Part shown: in pieces, positions 24,098 to 37,092 of the stretch
Numbering within the stretch: the first letter of the stretch is position 1
Layout of the letters: each line of letters opens with the position of its first letter
Source of the DNA: Polynucleobacter sp. UK-Kesae-W10
GTDB taxonomy: Bacteria; Pseudomonadota; Gammaproteobacteria; Burkholderiales; Burkholderiaceae
Length of the DNA: 64,000 nt
Direction: 5' to 3'
Assembly (NCBI RefSeq): GCF_018881575.1
Contig: NZ_JACVQB010000001.1
Location: 234,986-298,985, forward strand
Program-made: the position numbers and the translations under genes
The notes under the pieces: model-generated
The model's input: the letters and a program-made list of their open reading frames with translations, nothing else
Database searches by the model: none
Told to the model about the DNA's origin: nothing

Positions 24098-25240
24098 TTA
24101 CCCGTTTTGTCCCGCTGGCACTGGGGTTAGGACAACCCGGACCGAATCGGCCGTTTTGTTGCCATCAAAATCTAACCATGCCTTATTTTCAAAGTCATAG
24201 AGCTTGCACTTGCGAGCAGTATCGAAATACCAGCCCCAAGAGAACTTTTGAATAAAAATGCGCTCTGGAAGGATAGTTTCCAGGGTTTTCTGAGCCTCTG
24301 GCAGGCGGTAGAGTGGAACACTCATATCTACGTGATGGGCGGTATGCTCCATGATGTGGTGCATTAAAGAGCCCCAGATCCAGTTAAACGTTAGGTGCAC
24401 TGTAGTTGAAACAAAAGGTTGGGCGCGTAACCACTCGGATTTTTTGTCATACCAAGATACGGATGGGTGGGTGTGGTGCACATAAACCACGAAGCCAATC
24501 ATCCCGTTCCAGAACAAAAATGGCACCGCAAAACCGGTGATTAAACCAAGCCAAATAGACTGTCCGGTAGCAATTGCGCCAGCGATCAAGCAGCCAATCC
24601 AAACGATTGCAAATGCAGTAACCAGCAAGTTGTCCTTTAAGAAAATCGGGCGATCACCAGGCTTGTTTTTTGCATTTGGGAAATATTCACGTCTCCACCA
24701 GATTTCAATCAGGTAGTAAAAAACAGGGCCCCAGCCGCTACGATACAAACGCTCTAAAGCCTTACGCCATGGGGGTAGCGCGTCGTATTCTGATTTAGAG
24801 AGTGGTGCCCAAACGAAGTCAAAACCTTTTAAGTTGGTTTGACCATGGTGCACTACGTTATGTCCTACATCCCACAAGCTGTAAGGTGTTAGTGAAGGCA
24901 AGAAGGCAATGCGCCCCAATACTTTATTCAGTTCGCGATTCGGTGTGAAGCTCTGATGACAGGCGTCATGACCCAAGATAAAAATGCGGCCAGTAACGAA
25001 TCCAGCAACCACTCCAAAAACGAGCTTCAGAAGAATGTTCTCAACAAATATGGTGCCTGCAATGCAGCCCAGCCACAACAATGAGTCGATTATTAAAAGC
25101 AAGATTGCGCGCCCAGTTTCTCCTTGTGCCATTGGAATTAGCCAGCTCCGAATAATTTTGCGGTGCGGCAATGGCGCCTCTGGATGCAGAGGATTGGTCA
25201 AGGATGGCTCAGAAAGGGCGGTATTTAGATGTGTAGACAC
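24098..25240 (-). CDS. Fatty acid desaturase family protein
   Basis: A 380-residue integral membrane di-iron protein of the FA_desaturase superfamily. The three histidine boxes HDACH, HNVVHH and HTAHH are present, separated by hydrophobic pairs of helices. I used GTG 25240 (opening MSTHLNTALSEPS) rather than TTG 25252, since the four extra residues look non-native; neither has a clear ribosome binding site. The reaction would be O2-dependent desaturation or hydroxylation of an acyl chain or a related lipid such as a carotenoid; the exact substrate cannot be told. Confidence 0.9.
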   Translation of the reverse strand: MSTHLNTALSEPSLTNPLHPEAPLPHRKIIRSWLIPMAQGETGRAILLLIIDSLLWLGCIAGTIFVENILLKLVFGVVAGFVTGRIFILGHDACHQSFTPNRELNKVLGRIAFLPSLTPYSLWDVGHNVVHHGQTNLKGFDFVWAPLSKSEYDALPPWRKALERLYRSGWGPVFYYLIEIWWRREYFPNAKNKPGDRPIFLKDNLLVTAFAIVWIGCLIAGAIATGQSIWLGLITGFAVPFLFWNGMIGFVVYVHHTHPSVSWYDKKSEWLRAQPFVSTTVHLTFNWIWGSLMHHIMEHTAHHVDMSVPLYRLPEAQKTLETILPERIFIQKFSWGWYFDTARKCKLYDFENKAWLDFDGNKTADSVRVVLTPVPAGQNG

Positions 25241-25322
25241 GATAAGAATCAATAAGTTAGATGCAAATGATAGCGGTTTTCGTGATTTCTCGCATGATGT
25301 ATGTCAAAAAACCCCCTGGTTT

Positions 25323-25398
25323 TGGCGCGCCCGGCAGGAATCGAACCTGCGACCCTTGGCTTCGGAGGCCAATACTCTATCCACTGAGCTACGGGCGC
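25323..25398 (-). tRNA. tRNA-Arg (anticodon CCG)
   Basis: On the minus strand the cloverleaf begins GCGCCCGTAGCTCAG, has the anticodon stem-loop TTGGC-CTCCGAA-GCCAA giving anticodon CCG, and a T arm GCAGG-TTCGATT-CCTGC. The acceptor arms GCGCCCG/CGGGCGC pair fully, and CCA is encoded. It reads Arg codon CGG. Lies between the desaturase and a cytochrome gene. Confidence 0.96.
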
Positions 25399-25503
25399 CA
25401 GCGGGAAAACTGGATACCTCGCTATTGTAAGTGCCTAAACCCCTACTTCTCTAGTTATAATCTCGGCAAATCAACCCTAAAACCCGTCAAACGATAAATT
25501 CTT

Positions 25504-25998
25504 ATGAGCAATGAGCACGGAAATCTAATTAAGTCCCCAAAACAACTCATCATCATGGTGTTTGCAAGCTTTTTTGTGCCCTTGATCATTATTTTGTTGT
25601 TAATGGTTTTTGTTAATAACGGTAAACGTGGCGATTCCTCCGCGACTACTGAGCAACTTATTAAGCCGGTAGCCCAGCTCAATTTTCAAGGTGCTGCTAG
25701 TGGTCCGCGCGATCCTCAATCGGGCGAGCAAGTTTATAAAGCGGTTTGTGCTGCATGTCATGCTACTGGTGCAGCTGGTGCGCCAAAGTTTGGTGATACT
25801 GCTGCGTGGGCACCACGCATTGCAAAAGGTTACGACGCTTTATTGACATCAGTGTTGAAGGGCAAAAACGCAATGCCTGCGCGCGGCGGTTCTTTGCCAG
25901 CAGACGTGAGCGATTATGAATTGGGTCGCGCCGTTGTTTACATGGCAAACGCCTCTGGCGGCAAGCTGCCTGAGCCAAAAGCCCCCGCAGCAAAATAA
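25504..25998 (+). CDS. Membrane-anchored cytochrome c, c5-type
   Basis: 164-residue monoheme protein. The N-terminus has one strong membrane helix (about 16-37) that keeps the rest in the periplasm. The heme motif CAACH is at 82-86, with Met124 in KNAMPARGG as the likely sixth ligand. The tail is Pro/Ala/Lys-rich. The c5 family donates electrons to terminal oxidases. A strong bidirectional terminator follows. Confidence 0.92.
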   Translation: MSNEHGNLIKSPKQLIIMVFASFFVPLIIILLLMVFVNNGKRGDSSATTEQLIKPVAQLNFQGAASGPRDPQSGEQVYKAVCAACHATGAAGAPKFGDTAAWAPRIAKGYDALLTSVLKGKNAMPARGGSLPADVSDYELGRAVVYMANASGGKLPEPKAPAAK

Positions 25999-26016
25999 AA
26001 TTCGCTGCAAGTATTG

Positions 26017-26046
26017 AAAAGCTGGCTATATGCCAGCTTTTTTATT
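26017..26046. terminator. Bidirectional intrinsic terminator
   Basis: AAAAGCTGGC (26017-26026) and GCCAGCTTTT (26032-26041) form a perfect 10-bp stem with a 5-base loop. It is flanked by A and T runs on both sides, serving the cytochrome gene (+) and the convergent rsmI (-). Confidence 0.9.
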
Positions 26047-26947
26047 ATTCATTCTCCGCAGTTTTTGCTTCTAATGCAATTTGATACGCATCTTTTTTGG
26101 TCAGGCCAAGAGTCTGCGAGAGGACGGTGGCAATTTCTTTGCTGCCAAGATAGGGGCTCAGCGAATGAACCCAACGCAATAAGGTAGCGTGTTCCGGGGT
26201 CTCATCTAGACTGCCCTGGCGGCCTGCTACCAGAATAATGAATTCACCTTTTAGACTTTCTGCGTTGGCTAGCCAGGATGGAAGATCTTGCGCTCTTAGT
26301 GAAACAAGTTGCTCAAACTTTTTAGTTAACTCTCGACATACCAAGATCTGGCGATCGGGCTCTAAGCTTTGCGCTAAAGTCTGCAACGTTTCGTGGATAT
26401 GGTGAGGTGATTCAAAGAAAATGCTTGTTTTTTTGCTAGTCGAGATGTCATGTAAAAGCGCATCCCGCTCTTTTGTTTTGTGTGGCCAAAAACCTAAAAA
26501 CTGAAAGCGCCCTTCGGAGTTCAGCATGACTGAGCCAGATGCAGAGATTGCGCAAGATATAGCGCTTGCACCCGGAACTGGTATTACCCGAAAGCCCGCT
26601 TTTTGTACTTCATCTACTAAACGTGCGCCAGGGTCAGAAACACCGGGCGTGCCTGCATCGGAGATATAAGCCCAGCGCTCATTGTTTGCAAGGCGTTGAA
26701 TAATGGTTTGGGCACCACTGAGTTCGTTGTGGGTATGAAGTGCTACACATTTTTTGTGAATGCCAAATTGTTGTAGAAGCGGCGCGCTGTGTCGAGTGTC
26801 CTCACAGGCAATCCCATCAACCGTGTTCAGAATATGGAGTGCACGCAAGGTGATGTCACCTAAATTACCAATTGGCGTCGCCACCATATAGAGGGCCCCA
26901 GCAGGCAAATCCTGTTGTTTTAAAAAATCGAATGAGCCAAGTTCCAT
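26045..26947 (-). CDS. rsmI: 16S rRNA (cytidine-1402-2'-O)-methyltransferase RsmI
   Basis: 300-residue tetrapyrrole-methylase-fold enzyme that 2'-O-methylates C1402 in the ribosomal P site, together with RsmH. The N-terminal YMVATPIGNLGDITLRAL (about 21-38) and SDAGTPGVSDPGARLV (about 95-110) motifs bind SAM. It diverges from diaA, the arrangement also seen in E. coli. Confidence 0.95.
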   Translation of the reverse strand: MELGSFDFLKQQDLPAGALYMVATPIGNLGDITLRALHILNTVDGIACEDTRHSAPLLQQFGIHKKCVALHTHNELSGAQTIIQRLANNERWAYISDAGTPGVSDPGARLVDEVQKAGFRVIPVPGASAISCAISASGSVMLNSEGRFQFLGFWPHKTKERDALLHDISTSKKTSIFFESPHHIHETLQTLAQSLEPDRQILVCRELTKKFEQLVSLRAQDLPSWLANAESLKGEFIILVAGRQGSLDETPEHATLLRWVHSLSPYLGSKEIATVLSQTLGLTKKDAYQIALEAKTAENE

Positions 26948-27053
26948 GAGGGTATTGTCTGCTGAAGGTTAAAGAATATGCAAGAGAATACGTTGCTTTT
27001 GAGTTAAGCTGGGCTCAACAGAAATCACCGTCGCTTTGGCGCATAATATTGTT

Positions 27054-27656
27054 ATGGATAAAAACATCATTGAAAGTTTGCGCAAACGCGCATCCCAACA
27101 TTTTTTAGACAGCATTGCAGTAAAGCAAGAGGCAGAAAAAGTGCTACCCGAGCCAGTTGCTCATGGCGTCTTAGCAATGGTGGATTGCTTGCGAGCAGGC
27201 GGCAAAGTGATGGCTTGTGGCAATGGTGGTTCTGCTGCAGACGCGCAACATTTTGCAGCTGAGCTGATTGGCCGATTTGAGCGCGAGCGACAAGAATTAG
27301 CAGCGATTGCCTTGACAACAGATAGCTCGATATTGACTGCGGTTGGCAATGACTACAGTTACGACGAAGTTTTTAGCAAGCAAGTGCGTGGACTAGGAAA
27401 AAAAGGCGACATCCTTCTAGGCATATCAACTTCTGGCAACTCAAAAAATGTGATCAAAGCAATCGAGGCGGCAAAAAAATTGGGCATCAAAATTATTGCG
27501 CTGACCGGTAATGGCGGAGGCAAGATTGCAGCCTTATTAGATAAAGATGATATTCATCTCTGCGCACCTTCTACGCGTACCGCCCGTATTCAAGAAACAC
27601 ATTTAGTGTTATTGCATAGTTTGTGCGATGGCGTTGATCATGTTCTGCTCGATTAA
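27054..27656 (+). CDS. diaA: SIS-domain protein DiaA / phosphoheptose isomerase family
   Basis: 200-residue sugar-isomerase (SIS) fold protein. The phosphosugar-binding motifs CGNGGSAADAQHFAAEL and LGISTSGNSKNV are present. Two paralogs share this shape: GmhA (ADP-heptose synthesis) and DiaA (stimulator of DnaA assembly at oriC). The neighbourhood, divergent rsmI on the left and a BON lipoprotein on the right, is that of diaA in E. coli. I chose ATG 27054; the TTG at 27036 gives six extra non-conserved residues. Confidence 0.85.
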   Translation: MDKNIIESLRKRASQHFLDSIAVKQEAEKVLPEPVAHGVLAMVDCLRAGGKVMACGNGGSAADAQHFAAELIGRFERERQELAAIALTTDSSILTAVGNDYSYDEVFSKQVRGLGKKGDILLGISTSGNSKNVIKAIEAAKKLGIKIIALTGNGGGKIAALLDKDDIHLCAPSTRTARIQETHLVLLHSLCDGVDHVLLD

Positions 27657-27685
27657 TTTTCTATATCAACATTAAAGAAATACTA

Positions 27686-28336
27686 ATGCAAATTCACTCT
27701 CTCAGTAAATTGATTATTGCTACAGTCATTGCTACACAACTGTCTGCTTGCGGGTTGTTGGCAGTAGGAGGTGTGGCTGCAGGTGCAAGCGTCATGGCGG
27801 ATAGACGTACGCCAGGTGTGCAAGCAATTGATAATGGCATCGAATTAGAAGCCAATGCTGCTTTGTCAAAAAGATTTGGCGATAACGCCCACATTAACGT
27901 AACGTCATTCAATCAAAAAGTATTGTTGACCGGTGAAGTGAAGGATGCTGATATCAAGGGTGAGGCCGGCGCATATGTGAAGGCGATGAAGAATGCACGC
28001 ACTGTATTTAATGAGTTAGTAATCGGGCCCAATAGCTCCTATACTGCGCGCGCTAACGATTCTTATCTAGAGTCAAAAATTAAAACACAGATGATCTTCA
28101 CAGATAAATTACCATCCAATTCAATGGCGATTGTGGCTGAAGGCACTAGCGTTTATTTAATGGGCATCCTGACACAGGATGAGGCAGATCTGGCGAAAAA
28201 AGTTGCGAGCAATACCAACGGGGTTAAAGAAGTGTTTGTTTACTTTGACATCATTTCTGAAGAAGAAAAGAATCGCCTTGAAAAACAAGGTAAGGCTGAT
28301 CAGACACAACCAAACACACCCCCAAAATTCCAATAA
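27686..28336 (+). CDS. BON-domain lipoprotein, DolP (YraP)-like
   Basis: 216-residue exported lipoprotein. The lipobox LSAC (cut before Cys22) follows a hydrophobic signal. Two BON repeats follow, each with the pattern of a conserved glycine after NVTSFNQKVLLTGEV (about 71-85) and MAIVAEGTSVYLMGIL (about 147-162). E. coli DolP is an outer-membrane quality-control factor acting at division sites. The tail is Gln/Pro-rich. It follows diaA as in enterobacteria. Confidence 0.9.
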   Translation: MQIHSLSKLIIATVIATQLSACGLLAVGGVAAGASVMADRRTPGVQAIDNGIELEANAALSKRFGDNAHINVTSFNQKVLLTGEVKDADIKGEAGAYVKAMKNARTVFNELVIGPNSSYTARANDSYLESKIKTQMIFTDKLPSNSMAIVAEGTSVYLMGILTQDEADLAKKVASNTNGVKEVFVYFDIISEEEKNRLEKQGKADQTQPNTPPKFQ

Positions 28337-28353
28337 ACTTTTTTAGAGTCGTG

Positions 28354-28707
28354 ATGTACCTAAAGCGAATTGACGTAAAAATAATTTTTATATTTACGTT
28401 CTTCGCCTTTTTTATTTCTGTTGCACATGCAAATGCAGAGGATGAAAAAGCCTTTGCAATAGCCAAACAAAATGCATGCTTAGGTTGTCATGCAATTGAT
28501 AAAAAAATTGTAGGACCAAGCTTTCAGTCTGTTCAGCAAAGATATAAAAGCGATGCGAATGCGCAAGTGTTTTTAAAAAGTAAGATTGCTAAAGGTGGCA
28601 ATGGCTCTTGGGGCGTAGTGCCTATGCCAGCAAATACAAAACTGAGTGATGCAGATTTGTCTCTATTAGTGAGTTGGATTTTGCGTGGCGCGCCAAAACA
28701 AAATTAA
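28354..28707 (+). CDS. Periplasmic cytochrome c, c551/c552-type
   Basis: 117-residue class I cytochrome. A signal peptide ends near AHA-NAED (about residue 26). The heme motif CLGCH is at 42-46, and the axial Met is Met91 in VVPMPAN. ATG 28354 is preferred over the adjacent GTG 28351. Its end overlaps the convergent acetyltransferase by 4 bases. The role is electron transfer to oxidases or reductases; the partner is unknown. Confidence 0.92.
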   Translation: MYLKRIDVKIIFIFTFFAFFISVAHANAEDEKAFAIAKQNACLGCHAIDKKIVGPSFQSVQQRYKSDANAQVFLKSKIAKGGNGSWGVVPMPANTKLSDADLSLLVSWILRGAPKQN

Positions 28708-29360
28708 CGCGCGACGTTAGGCCTACCTAAGAACCACCACCAAGCTTGGTTCGCAAGCTTTAGGTTTTCTTTCAGGGCGTAATCGAAGTCAGCCCATTGC
28801 TCATTCGCAGCCTCTTCGACTATGGTCGCTGGATTTGCTGGTGGCAACTTGAGATAGGCATCAGCATCGCCATAAGCGTATTCCACACTCATGCCAGCCT
28901 TTTGAGCCAAATGCATCATGGCTTTGTTGTTAGCAAGGCAATGTACATAGAGTATTTGAATATTGCTATTGCGTGAATGCACTGCAGAGCGATTGAGAAG
29001 TGCAGTACCAAGTCCTTGCGCCCTGCCCTCTGGCAATACAGATACACCAAATTCAGCGGCCCGGGCTTGACCCTGAATTTCAGGAAGATAAGCTAGGTGC
29101 GCCATGCCAATTAAGCGCAGGTCTGCATTAAAGATGCCAAAAACCGCATCTTTATTGAAATCTAGCTGCTCAACATAGTGATGAATGACCTCGTCAGGGG
29201 TTTGAGTACCAAAGCGCAGGCGCCGATCTTCGTCCCCTAGCGCCAATAAGTGCTGGAGGATTTCTTCTCTGTGCCCTGCATGTAGTTCGCGCACAGGGAT
29301 CACCTGCCCCGCCATATATGGCTTGCTAGGTGAGTGACTGTTCGCTAATTTATTGTGCAT
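28704..29360 (-). CDS. GNAT family N-acetyltransferase
   Basis: 218-residue GNAT protein. The acetyl-CoA motif GRAQGLGTALLNRSAV (motif A, R-x-x-G-x-G/A) follows the strand AAEFGVSVLPE, and NNKAMMHLAQKAGM is motif B. Substrate unknown. It is transcribed away from the rRNA operon, and about 240 bases separate its start from the rRNA promoter. Confidence 0.85.
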   Translation of the reverse strand: MHNKLANSHSPSKPYMAGQVIPVRELHAGHREEILQHLLALGDEDRRLRFGTQTPDEVIHHYVEQLDFNKDAVFGIFNADLRLIGMAHLAYLPEIQGQARAAEFGVSVLPEGRAQGLGTALLNRSAVHSRNSNIQILYVHCLANNKAMMHLAQKAGMSVEYAYGDADAYLKLPPANPATIVEEAANEQWADFDYALKENLKLANQAWWWFLGRPNVAR

Positions 29361-29600
29361 AGCAATATTTTAGCAGAAAGCAAGGAAAATTTCAGGGTTT
29401 TCCCTTAGGTTTGTGGTTTATAGGCAATAGAGGCATGTAAAACGCTGCTTTTTTGCTTTGGAGTCCTCTGAAATCTCTAAATGAGGAGAAATTTTAAAAA
29501 AAGTTGAAATTTTTTTTAAAAACTAAGCCGTTGATTTTATTGAGGTTATTTAAAAAATAGGAAAAAACCCGCACTTTTTTAAGAAAAAGAGTACGAAAGG
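29361..29600. other. AT-rich region upstream of the rRNA promoter
   Basis: About 240 bases without a gene. It contains long A and T tracts (29490-29580), likely UP-element and curved DNA that raises rRNA promoter strength. The leftmost part must also hold the promoter of the divergent acetyltransferase gene. Confidence 0.6.
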
Positions 29601-29602
29601 TG

Positions 29603-29631
29603 TTGACGACCCAAAATAAGTGCGCTATAGT
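29603..29631 (+). promoter_or_regulatory. rRNA operon promoter
   Basis: TTGACG (29603-29608), a 17-base spacer and TATAGT (29626-29631), preceded by A/T tracts. The GCGC just before the -10 is a GC-rich stretch of the kind found in stringently controlled promoters. Confidence 0.85.
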
Positions 29632-29639
29632 CTCACCTC

Positions 29640-29842
29640 TCTGCTGAATGTTTTTTGAAACGAGAAACAAGTCAGCCCTCTTTAAAAATTAGTCAACCGA
29701 TAATTGTGGGTACTAAGTGAAAGCATCCAGTCCTTCGGGACAGATGTAAATAAATAGTACTCATAGACAGTAAAAAGATTTGGTTTTATTACCAAGTCAA
29801 TTTCTTGAATGAGTGCGACGATCCGCAAGGATCACAGGAATT
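29640..29842 (+). promoter_or_regulatory. rRNA leader with boxA and 16S processing stem (left arm)
   Basis: CTCTTTAAAAATT at 29678-29690 resembles the boxA antitermination element. GTCAACCGATAATTGTGGGTAC (29692-29713) is nearly the reverse complement of 31401-31422 downstream of 16S (two non-canonical positions), giving a long RNase III-type stem enclosing 16S. Confidence 0.8.
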
Positions 29843-31378
<1,536 letters not shown>

Positions 31379-31434
31379 GAGAAAAGATGCTGGATCTATA
31401 GTGCCCACACTTATCGGTTGACAATAAAAGCCAC

Positions 31435-31511
31435 GGGTCTGTAGCTCAGCTGGTTAGAGCACTGTGTTGATAACGCAGGGGTCGTAGGTTCAAGTCCTAC
31501 CAGACCCACCA
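31435..31511 (+). tRNA. tRNA-Ile (anticodon GAT)
   Basis: 77 bases in the 16S-23S spacer. Acceptor GGGTCTG/CAGACCC, anticodon loop TTGATAA with GAT, encoded CCA. First of the usual Ile-Ala spacer pair. Confidence 0.98.
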
Positions 31512-31541
31512 ATCAGCAGTGATATGGACTTAGTGGACGTT

Positions 31542-31617
31542 GGGGGATTAGCTCAGCTGGGAGAGCACCTGCTTTGCAAGCAGGGGGTCGTCGGTTCGAT
31601 CCCGTCATCCTCCACCA
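31542..31617 (+). tRNA. tRNA-Ala (anticodon TGC)
   Basis: 76 bases. Acceptor GGGGGAT/ATCCTCC with one G-U pair, anticodon loop TTTGCAA giving TGC, encoded CCA. Second spacer tRNA. Confidence 0.98.
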
Positions 31618-31885
31618 ACATCTAAATGTCAAAACTAAGCGATTTAACGATTGTTTAGTTTTGCCATTTATGGCTGTTCTTTAAAAATTTGAGTAAGCAA
31701 AGTGTCAAATGTTTCTTTGAGAGGACATTTGACAATGTAATAAGGGTAAAGATTGAATCATCAATCAGTAATACAAACGAGTTTTACCAAGTTCTTAACA
31801 AAGTACTTACAGTTTGGATTACGGCAAACATGTCAGAAGTAGAAGTAAAACCTATAACGGTTACTAGCAATGGTGCTCGTTATAG
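31618..31885 (+). other. rRNA spacer with boxA and 23S processing stem (left arm)
   Basis: No gene. A hairpin (31630-31638 with 31655-31663, 9 bp) is followed by a second boxA-like TTCTTTAAAAATTT (31677-31690), a 9-bp stem (31704-31712 with 31725-31733), and ATTTGAGTAAGCA (31687-31699), which is exactly complementary to 34816-34828 beyond 23S and should form the RNase III-type stem around 23S. Confidence 0.8.
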
Positions 31886-34759
<2,874 letters not shown>

Positions 34760-34862
34760 ATAACCAGCACTATTGTGTTGGATGTTTGCCAGATTTAATC
34801 TGCATCCTTATTACATGCTTACTCAAATAGAGTTGTTGATTTATTCAACAACTCAACCCTCT

Positions 34863-34980
34863 ACGCCCGGTGACCATAGCGAATTGGAACCACTCCTTCC
34901 CATCCCGAACAGGACAGTGAAACGATTCTACGCCGATGATAGTGCGGATTACCCGTGTGAAAGTAGGTAACTGCCGGGCA
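34863..34980 (+). rRNA. rrf: 5S ribosomal RNA
   Basis: About 118 bases. Terminal stem GCCCGG/CCGGGC; loop A/B region CCATAGCGAATTGGAACCAC and CCCATCCCGAACAGG are the universal 5S features. Ends approximate. Confidence 0.95.
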
Positions 34981-34988
34981 CCAATGCG

Positions 34989-35020
34989 ACGCCCAGACCC
35001 TCTTAGGTCTGGGCGTTTTT
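34989..35020 (+). terminator. rRNA operon terminator
   Basis: ACGCCCAGACC (34989-34999) and GGTCTGGGCGT (35006-35016) make a perfect 11-bp GC-rich stem with a 6-base loop and a T run. Confidence 0.95.
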
Positions 35021-35044
35021 ACTTGTGCAAAGCGTTTAGAGAGA

Positions 35045-35073
35045 TTGACAGAAACTCCATTTGGAGTCAGAAT
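35045..35073 (+). promoter_or_regulatory. Promoter of the tRNA-tuf-secE cluster
   Basis: TTGACA (35045-35050), a 17-base spacer and CAGAAT (35068-35073). The spacer itself contains the palindrome ACTCCA-TT-TGGAGT (35054-35067). It lies just before tRNA-Tyr and after the rRNA terminator. Confidence 0.65.
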
Positions 35074-35084
35074 ATTGGGTTCGC

Positions 35085-35169
35085 GGAGGGGTGTCCGAGC
35101 GGCTAAAGGAGGCAGACTGTAAATCTGTTGGCTACGCCTACGTAGGTTCGAATCCTACCCCCTCCACCA
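35085..35169 (+). tRNA. tRNA-Tyr (anticodon GTA)
   Basis: 85 bases with a long variable arm, as expected of a class II tRNA. Acceptor GGAGGGG/CCCCTCC, anticodon loop with GTA in GACTGTAAATC, encoded CCA. Confidence 0.97.
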
Positions 35170-35174
35170 GATGT

Positions 35175-35248
35175 GCGGGATTAGTTTAATGGTAAAACAG
35201 CAGATTTCCAATCTTCGGTCAAGAGTTCGATTCTCTTATCCCGCTCCA
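35175..35248 (+). tRNA. tRNA-Gly (anticodon TCC)
   Basis: 74 bases. Acceptor GCGGGAT/ATCCCGC, anticodon TCC in GATTTCCAATC, T arm GAGTTCGATTCTC, encoded CCA. Follows tRNA-Tyr by 5 bases. Confidence 0.97.
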
Positions 35249-35268
35249 GATTTGTTGCATTAGATTTC

Positions 35269-35343
<75 letters not shown>

Positions 35344-35407
35344 TGTTTGGTTTTATTAATTGTGTATTTCGTGTTTGGTTTAAGAGTTAACTAAAGGCAG
35401 ATTAAAA

Positions 35408-36598
35408 ATGGCAAAAGAAAAGTTCGAGCGGACAAAACCGCACGTAAACGTAGGCACCATCGGTCACGTTGACCACGGTAAAACCACATTGACAGCAGCA
35501 ATTGCAACCGTGCTCTCAAAGGCATTCGGTGGCGAAGCGAAAGCATACGATCAGATCGATGCTGCTCCAGAAGAAAAAGCACGTGGTATTACGATTAATA
35601 CAGCACACGTTGAGTACGAGACAGCAAACCGTCACTACGCTCACGTTGACTGCCCAGGACATGCTGACTACGTTAAAAACATGATTACTGGTGCTGCTCA
35701 GATGGACGGCGCAATTTTAGTTTGCTCTGCTGCTGACGGCCCAATGCCACAAACTCGTGAGCACATCCTCTTGGCACGCCAAGTTGGTGTTCCTTACATC
35801 GTGGTTTTCTTGAACAAGTGCGACATGGTTGATGACGCTGAATTGCTCGAGTTAGTTGAAATGGAAGTTCGTGAACTTCTGTCTAAATATGACTTCCCAG
35901 GCGATGACACACCAATCGTTCAAGGTTCTGCTAAGTTAGCCCTTGAAGGCGACGAAGGCCCATTGGGTAAAGAAGCCATCATGAAATTGGCTGAAGCACT
36001 CGATACTTACATCCCAACTCCAGAGCGTGCTGTTGACGGCGCGTTCTTGATGCCAGTAGAAGACGTGTTCTCTATCTCCGGTCGCGGTACTGTTGTGACT
36101 GGTCGTATCGAGCGCGGTATCGTTAAAGTCGGTGAAGAGATTGAAATCGTTGGTATCAAACCAACTCTCAAAACCACTTGTACTGGTGTTGAAATGTTCC
36201 GCAAATTGCTCGACCAAGGTCAAGCAGGCGATAACGTTGGTATCTTGTTACGCGGTACAAAACGTGAAGAAGTTGAGCGCGGCCAAGTATTGGCTAAGCC
36301 AGGTTCAATCACCCCACATACTCACTTTACAGCCGAGGTTTACATCTTGGGTAAAGACGAAGGTGGCCGTCATACTCCATTCTTTAACAACTATCGTCCA
36401 CAGTTCTACTTCCGTACAACGGACGTGACTGGTTCAATCGAGTTGCCAAAAGACAAAGAAATGGTAATGCCTGGTGATAACGTGACGATTACCGTAAAAC
36501 TCATCGCTCCAATCGCGATGGAAGAAGGTTTACGTTTTGCGATCCGTGAAGGTGGCCGTACTGTTGGCGCCGGCGTGGTTGCAAAGATTTTGGCTTAA
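35408..36598 (+). CDS. tuf: Elongation factor Tu, copy 1
   Basis: 396-residue GTPase that delivers aminoacyl-tRNA to the ribosome. G1 GHVDHGKT (19-26), G3 DCPGHAD (81-87) and NKCD (136-139) are intact, followed by beta-barrel domains 2 and 3. It lies in a tRNA cluster (Tyr-Gly-Thr-tuf-Trp). The DNA is the same as the second tuf at 52238 from 4 bases before the ATG to 5 after the stop. Confidence 0.99.
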   Translation: MAKEKFERTKPHVNVGTIGHVDHGKTTLTAAIATVLSKAFGGEAKAYDQIDAAPEEKARGITINTAHVEYETANRHYAHVDCPGHADYVKNMITGAAQMDGAILVCSAADGPMPQTREHILLARQVGVPYIVVFLNKCDMVDDAELLELVEMEVRELLSKYDFPGDDTPIVQGSAKLALEGDEGPLGKEAIMKLAEALDTYIPTPERAVDGAFLMPVEDVFSISGRGTVVTGRIERGIVKVGEEIEIVGIKPTLKTTCTGVEMFRKLLDQGQAGDNVGILLRGTKREEVERGQVLAKPGSITPHTHFTAEVYILGKDEGGRHTPFFNNYRPQFYFRTTDVTGSIELPKDKEMVMPGDNVTITVKLIAPIAMEEGLRFAIREGGRTVGAGVVAKILA

Positions 36599-36611
36599 GT
36601 AGTTTTTATAA

Positions 36612-36687
36612 AGGGGTGTAGCTCAATTGGCAGAGCGTTGGTCTCCAAAACCAAAGGTTGGGGGTTCGATGCCCTCCGCCCCTGCCA
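36612..36687 (+). tRNA. tRNA-Trp (anticodon CCA)
   Basis: 76 bases, 13 after the tuf stop. Acceptor AGGGGTG/CGCCCCT (one U-G), anticodon CCA within TTGGTCTCCAAAACCAA, encoded CCA. It lies between tuf and secE and is probably processed from their common transcript. Confidence 0.97.
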
Positions 36688-36707
36688 CGATTTGAACTGA
36701 AAGTTAT

Positions 36708-37085
36708 ATGTCTCAACATACTGCAAGTCACTCTGAAGAAAGAAGCAGCTGGGTCTCCGGACTCGCTGCTTTAATCGTCGTTGCTGCGTTAGTGCTTTAC
36801 TACACGCTCATTGACCAATCTTTATTGGTGCGCTTGGCGGTATTGTTTGGCGGCATTGCAGCTGCAGTGATGATTGTGGCGATTTCTCCTGATGGGCGTC
36901 GTTTTATCGCCTACGCAAAAGATTCTTGGTATGAAGTAAAAAAGGTTGTTTGGCCGACTCGTAAAGAGACTACCCAGATGACTCTAGTCGTATTTGGCTT
37001 TGTTCTGATCATGTCCCTGTTTTTATGGATTGCAGACAAATTGATTGAATGGCTAGTTTTTTCAGTCTTTTTGGGCTGGAAGTGA
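36708..37085 (+). CDS. secE: Preprotein translocase subunit SecE
   Basis: 125-residue membrane subunit of the SecYEG channel. Three hydrophobic helices are visible (about 17-37, 43-63 and 92-119), with the conserved DSWYEVKKVVWPTRKET between helices 2 and 3. It precedes nusG by 7 bases, the universal secE-nusG pair. Confidence 0.95.
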   Translation: MSQHTASHSEERSSWVSGLAALIVVAALVLYYTLIDQSLLVRLAVLFGGIAAAVMIVAISPDGRRFIAYAKDSWYEVKKVVWPTRKETTQMTLVVFGFVLIMSLFLWIADKLIEWLVFSVFLGWK

Positions 37086-37092
37086 GTAAAAA

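Noticed and set aside
23938..24255. 105-codon + strand frame overlapping the desaturase end
   Set aside because: It is antisense to the small four-cysteine protein and the desaturase C-terminus, and its sequence shows no domain-like pattern.
25261..25497. 78-codon + strand frame over the tRNA-Arg region
   Set aside because: It overlaps tRNA-Arg in antisense; the peptide ARPAGRNRTCDPWL is a well-known translation artefact of tRNA genes.
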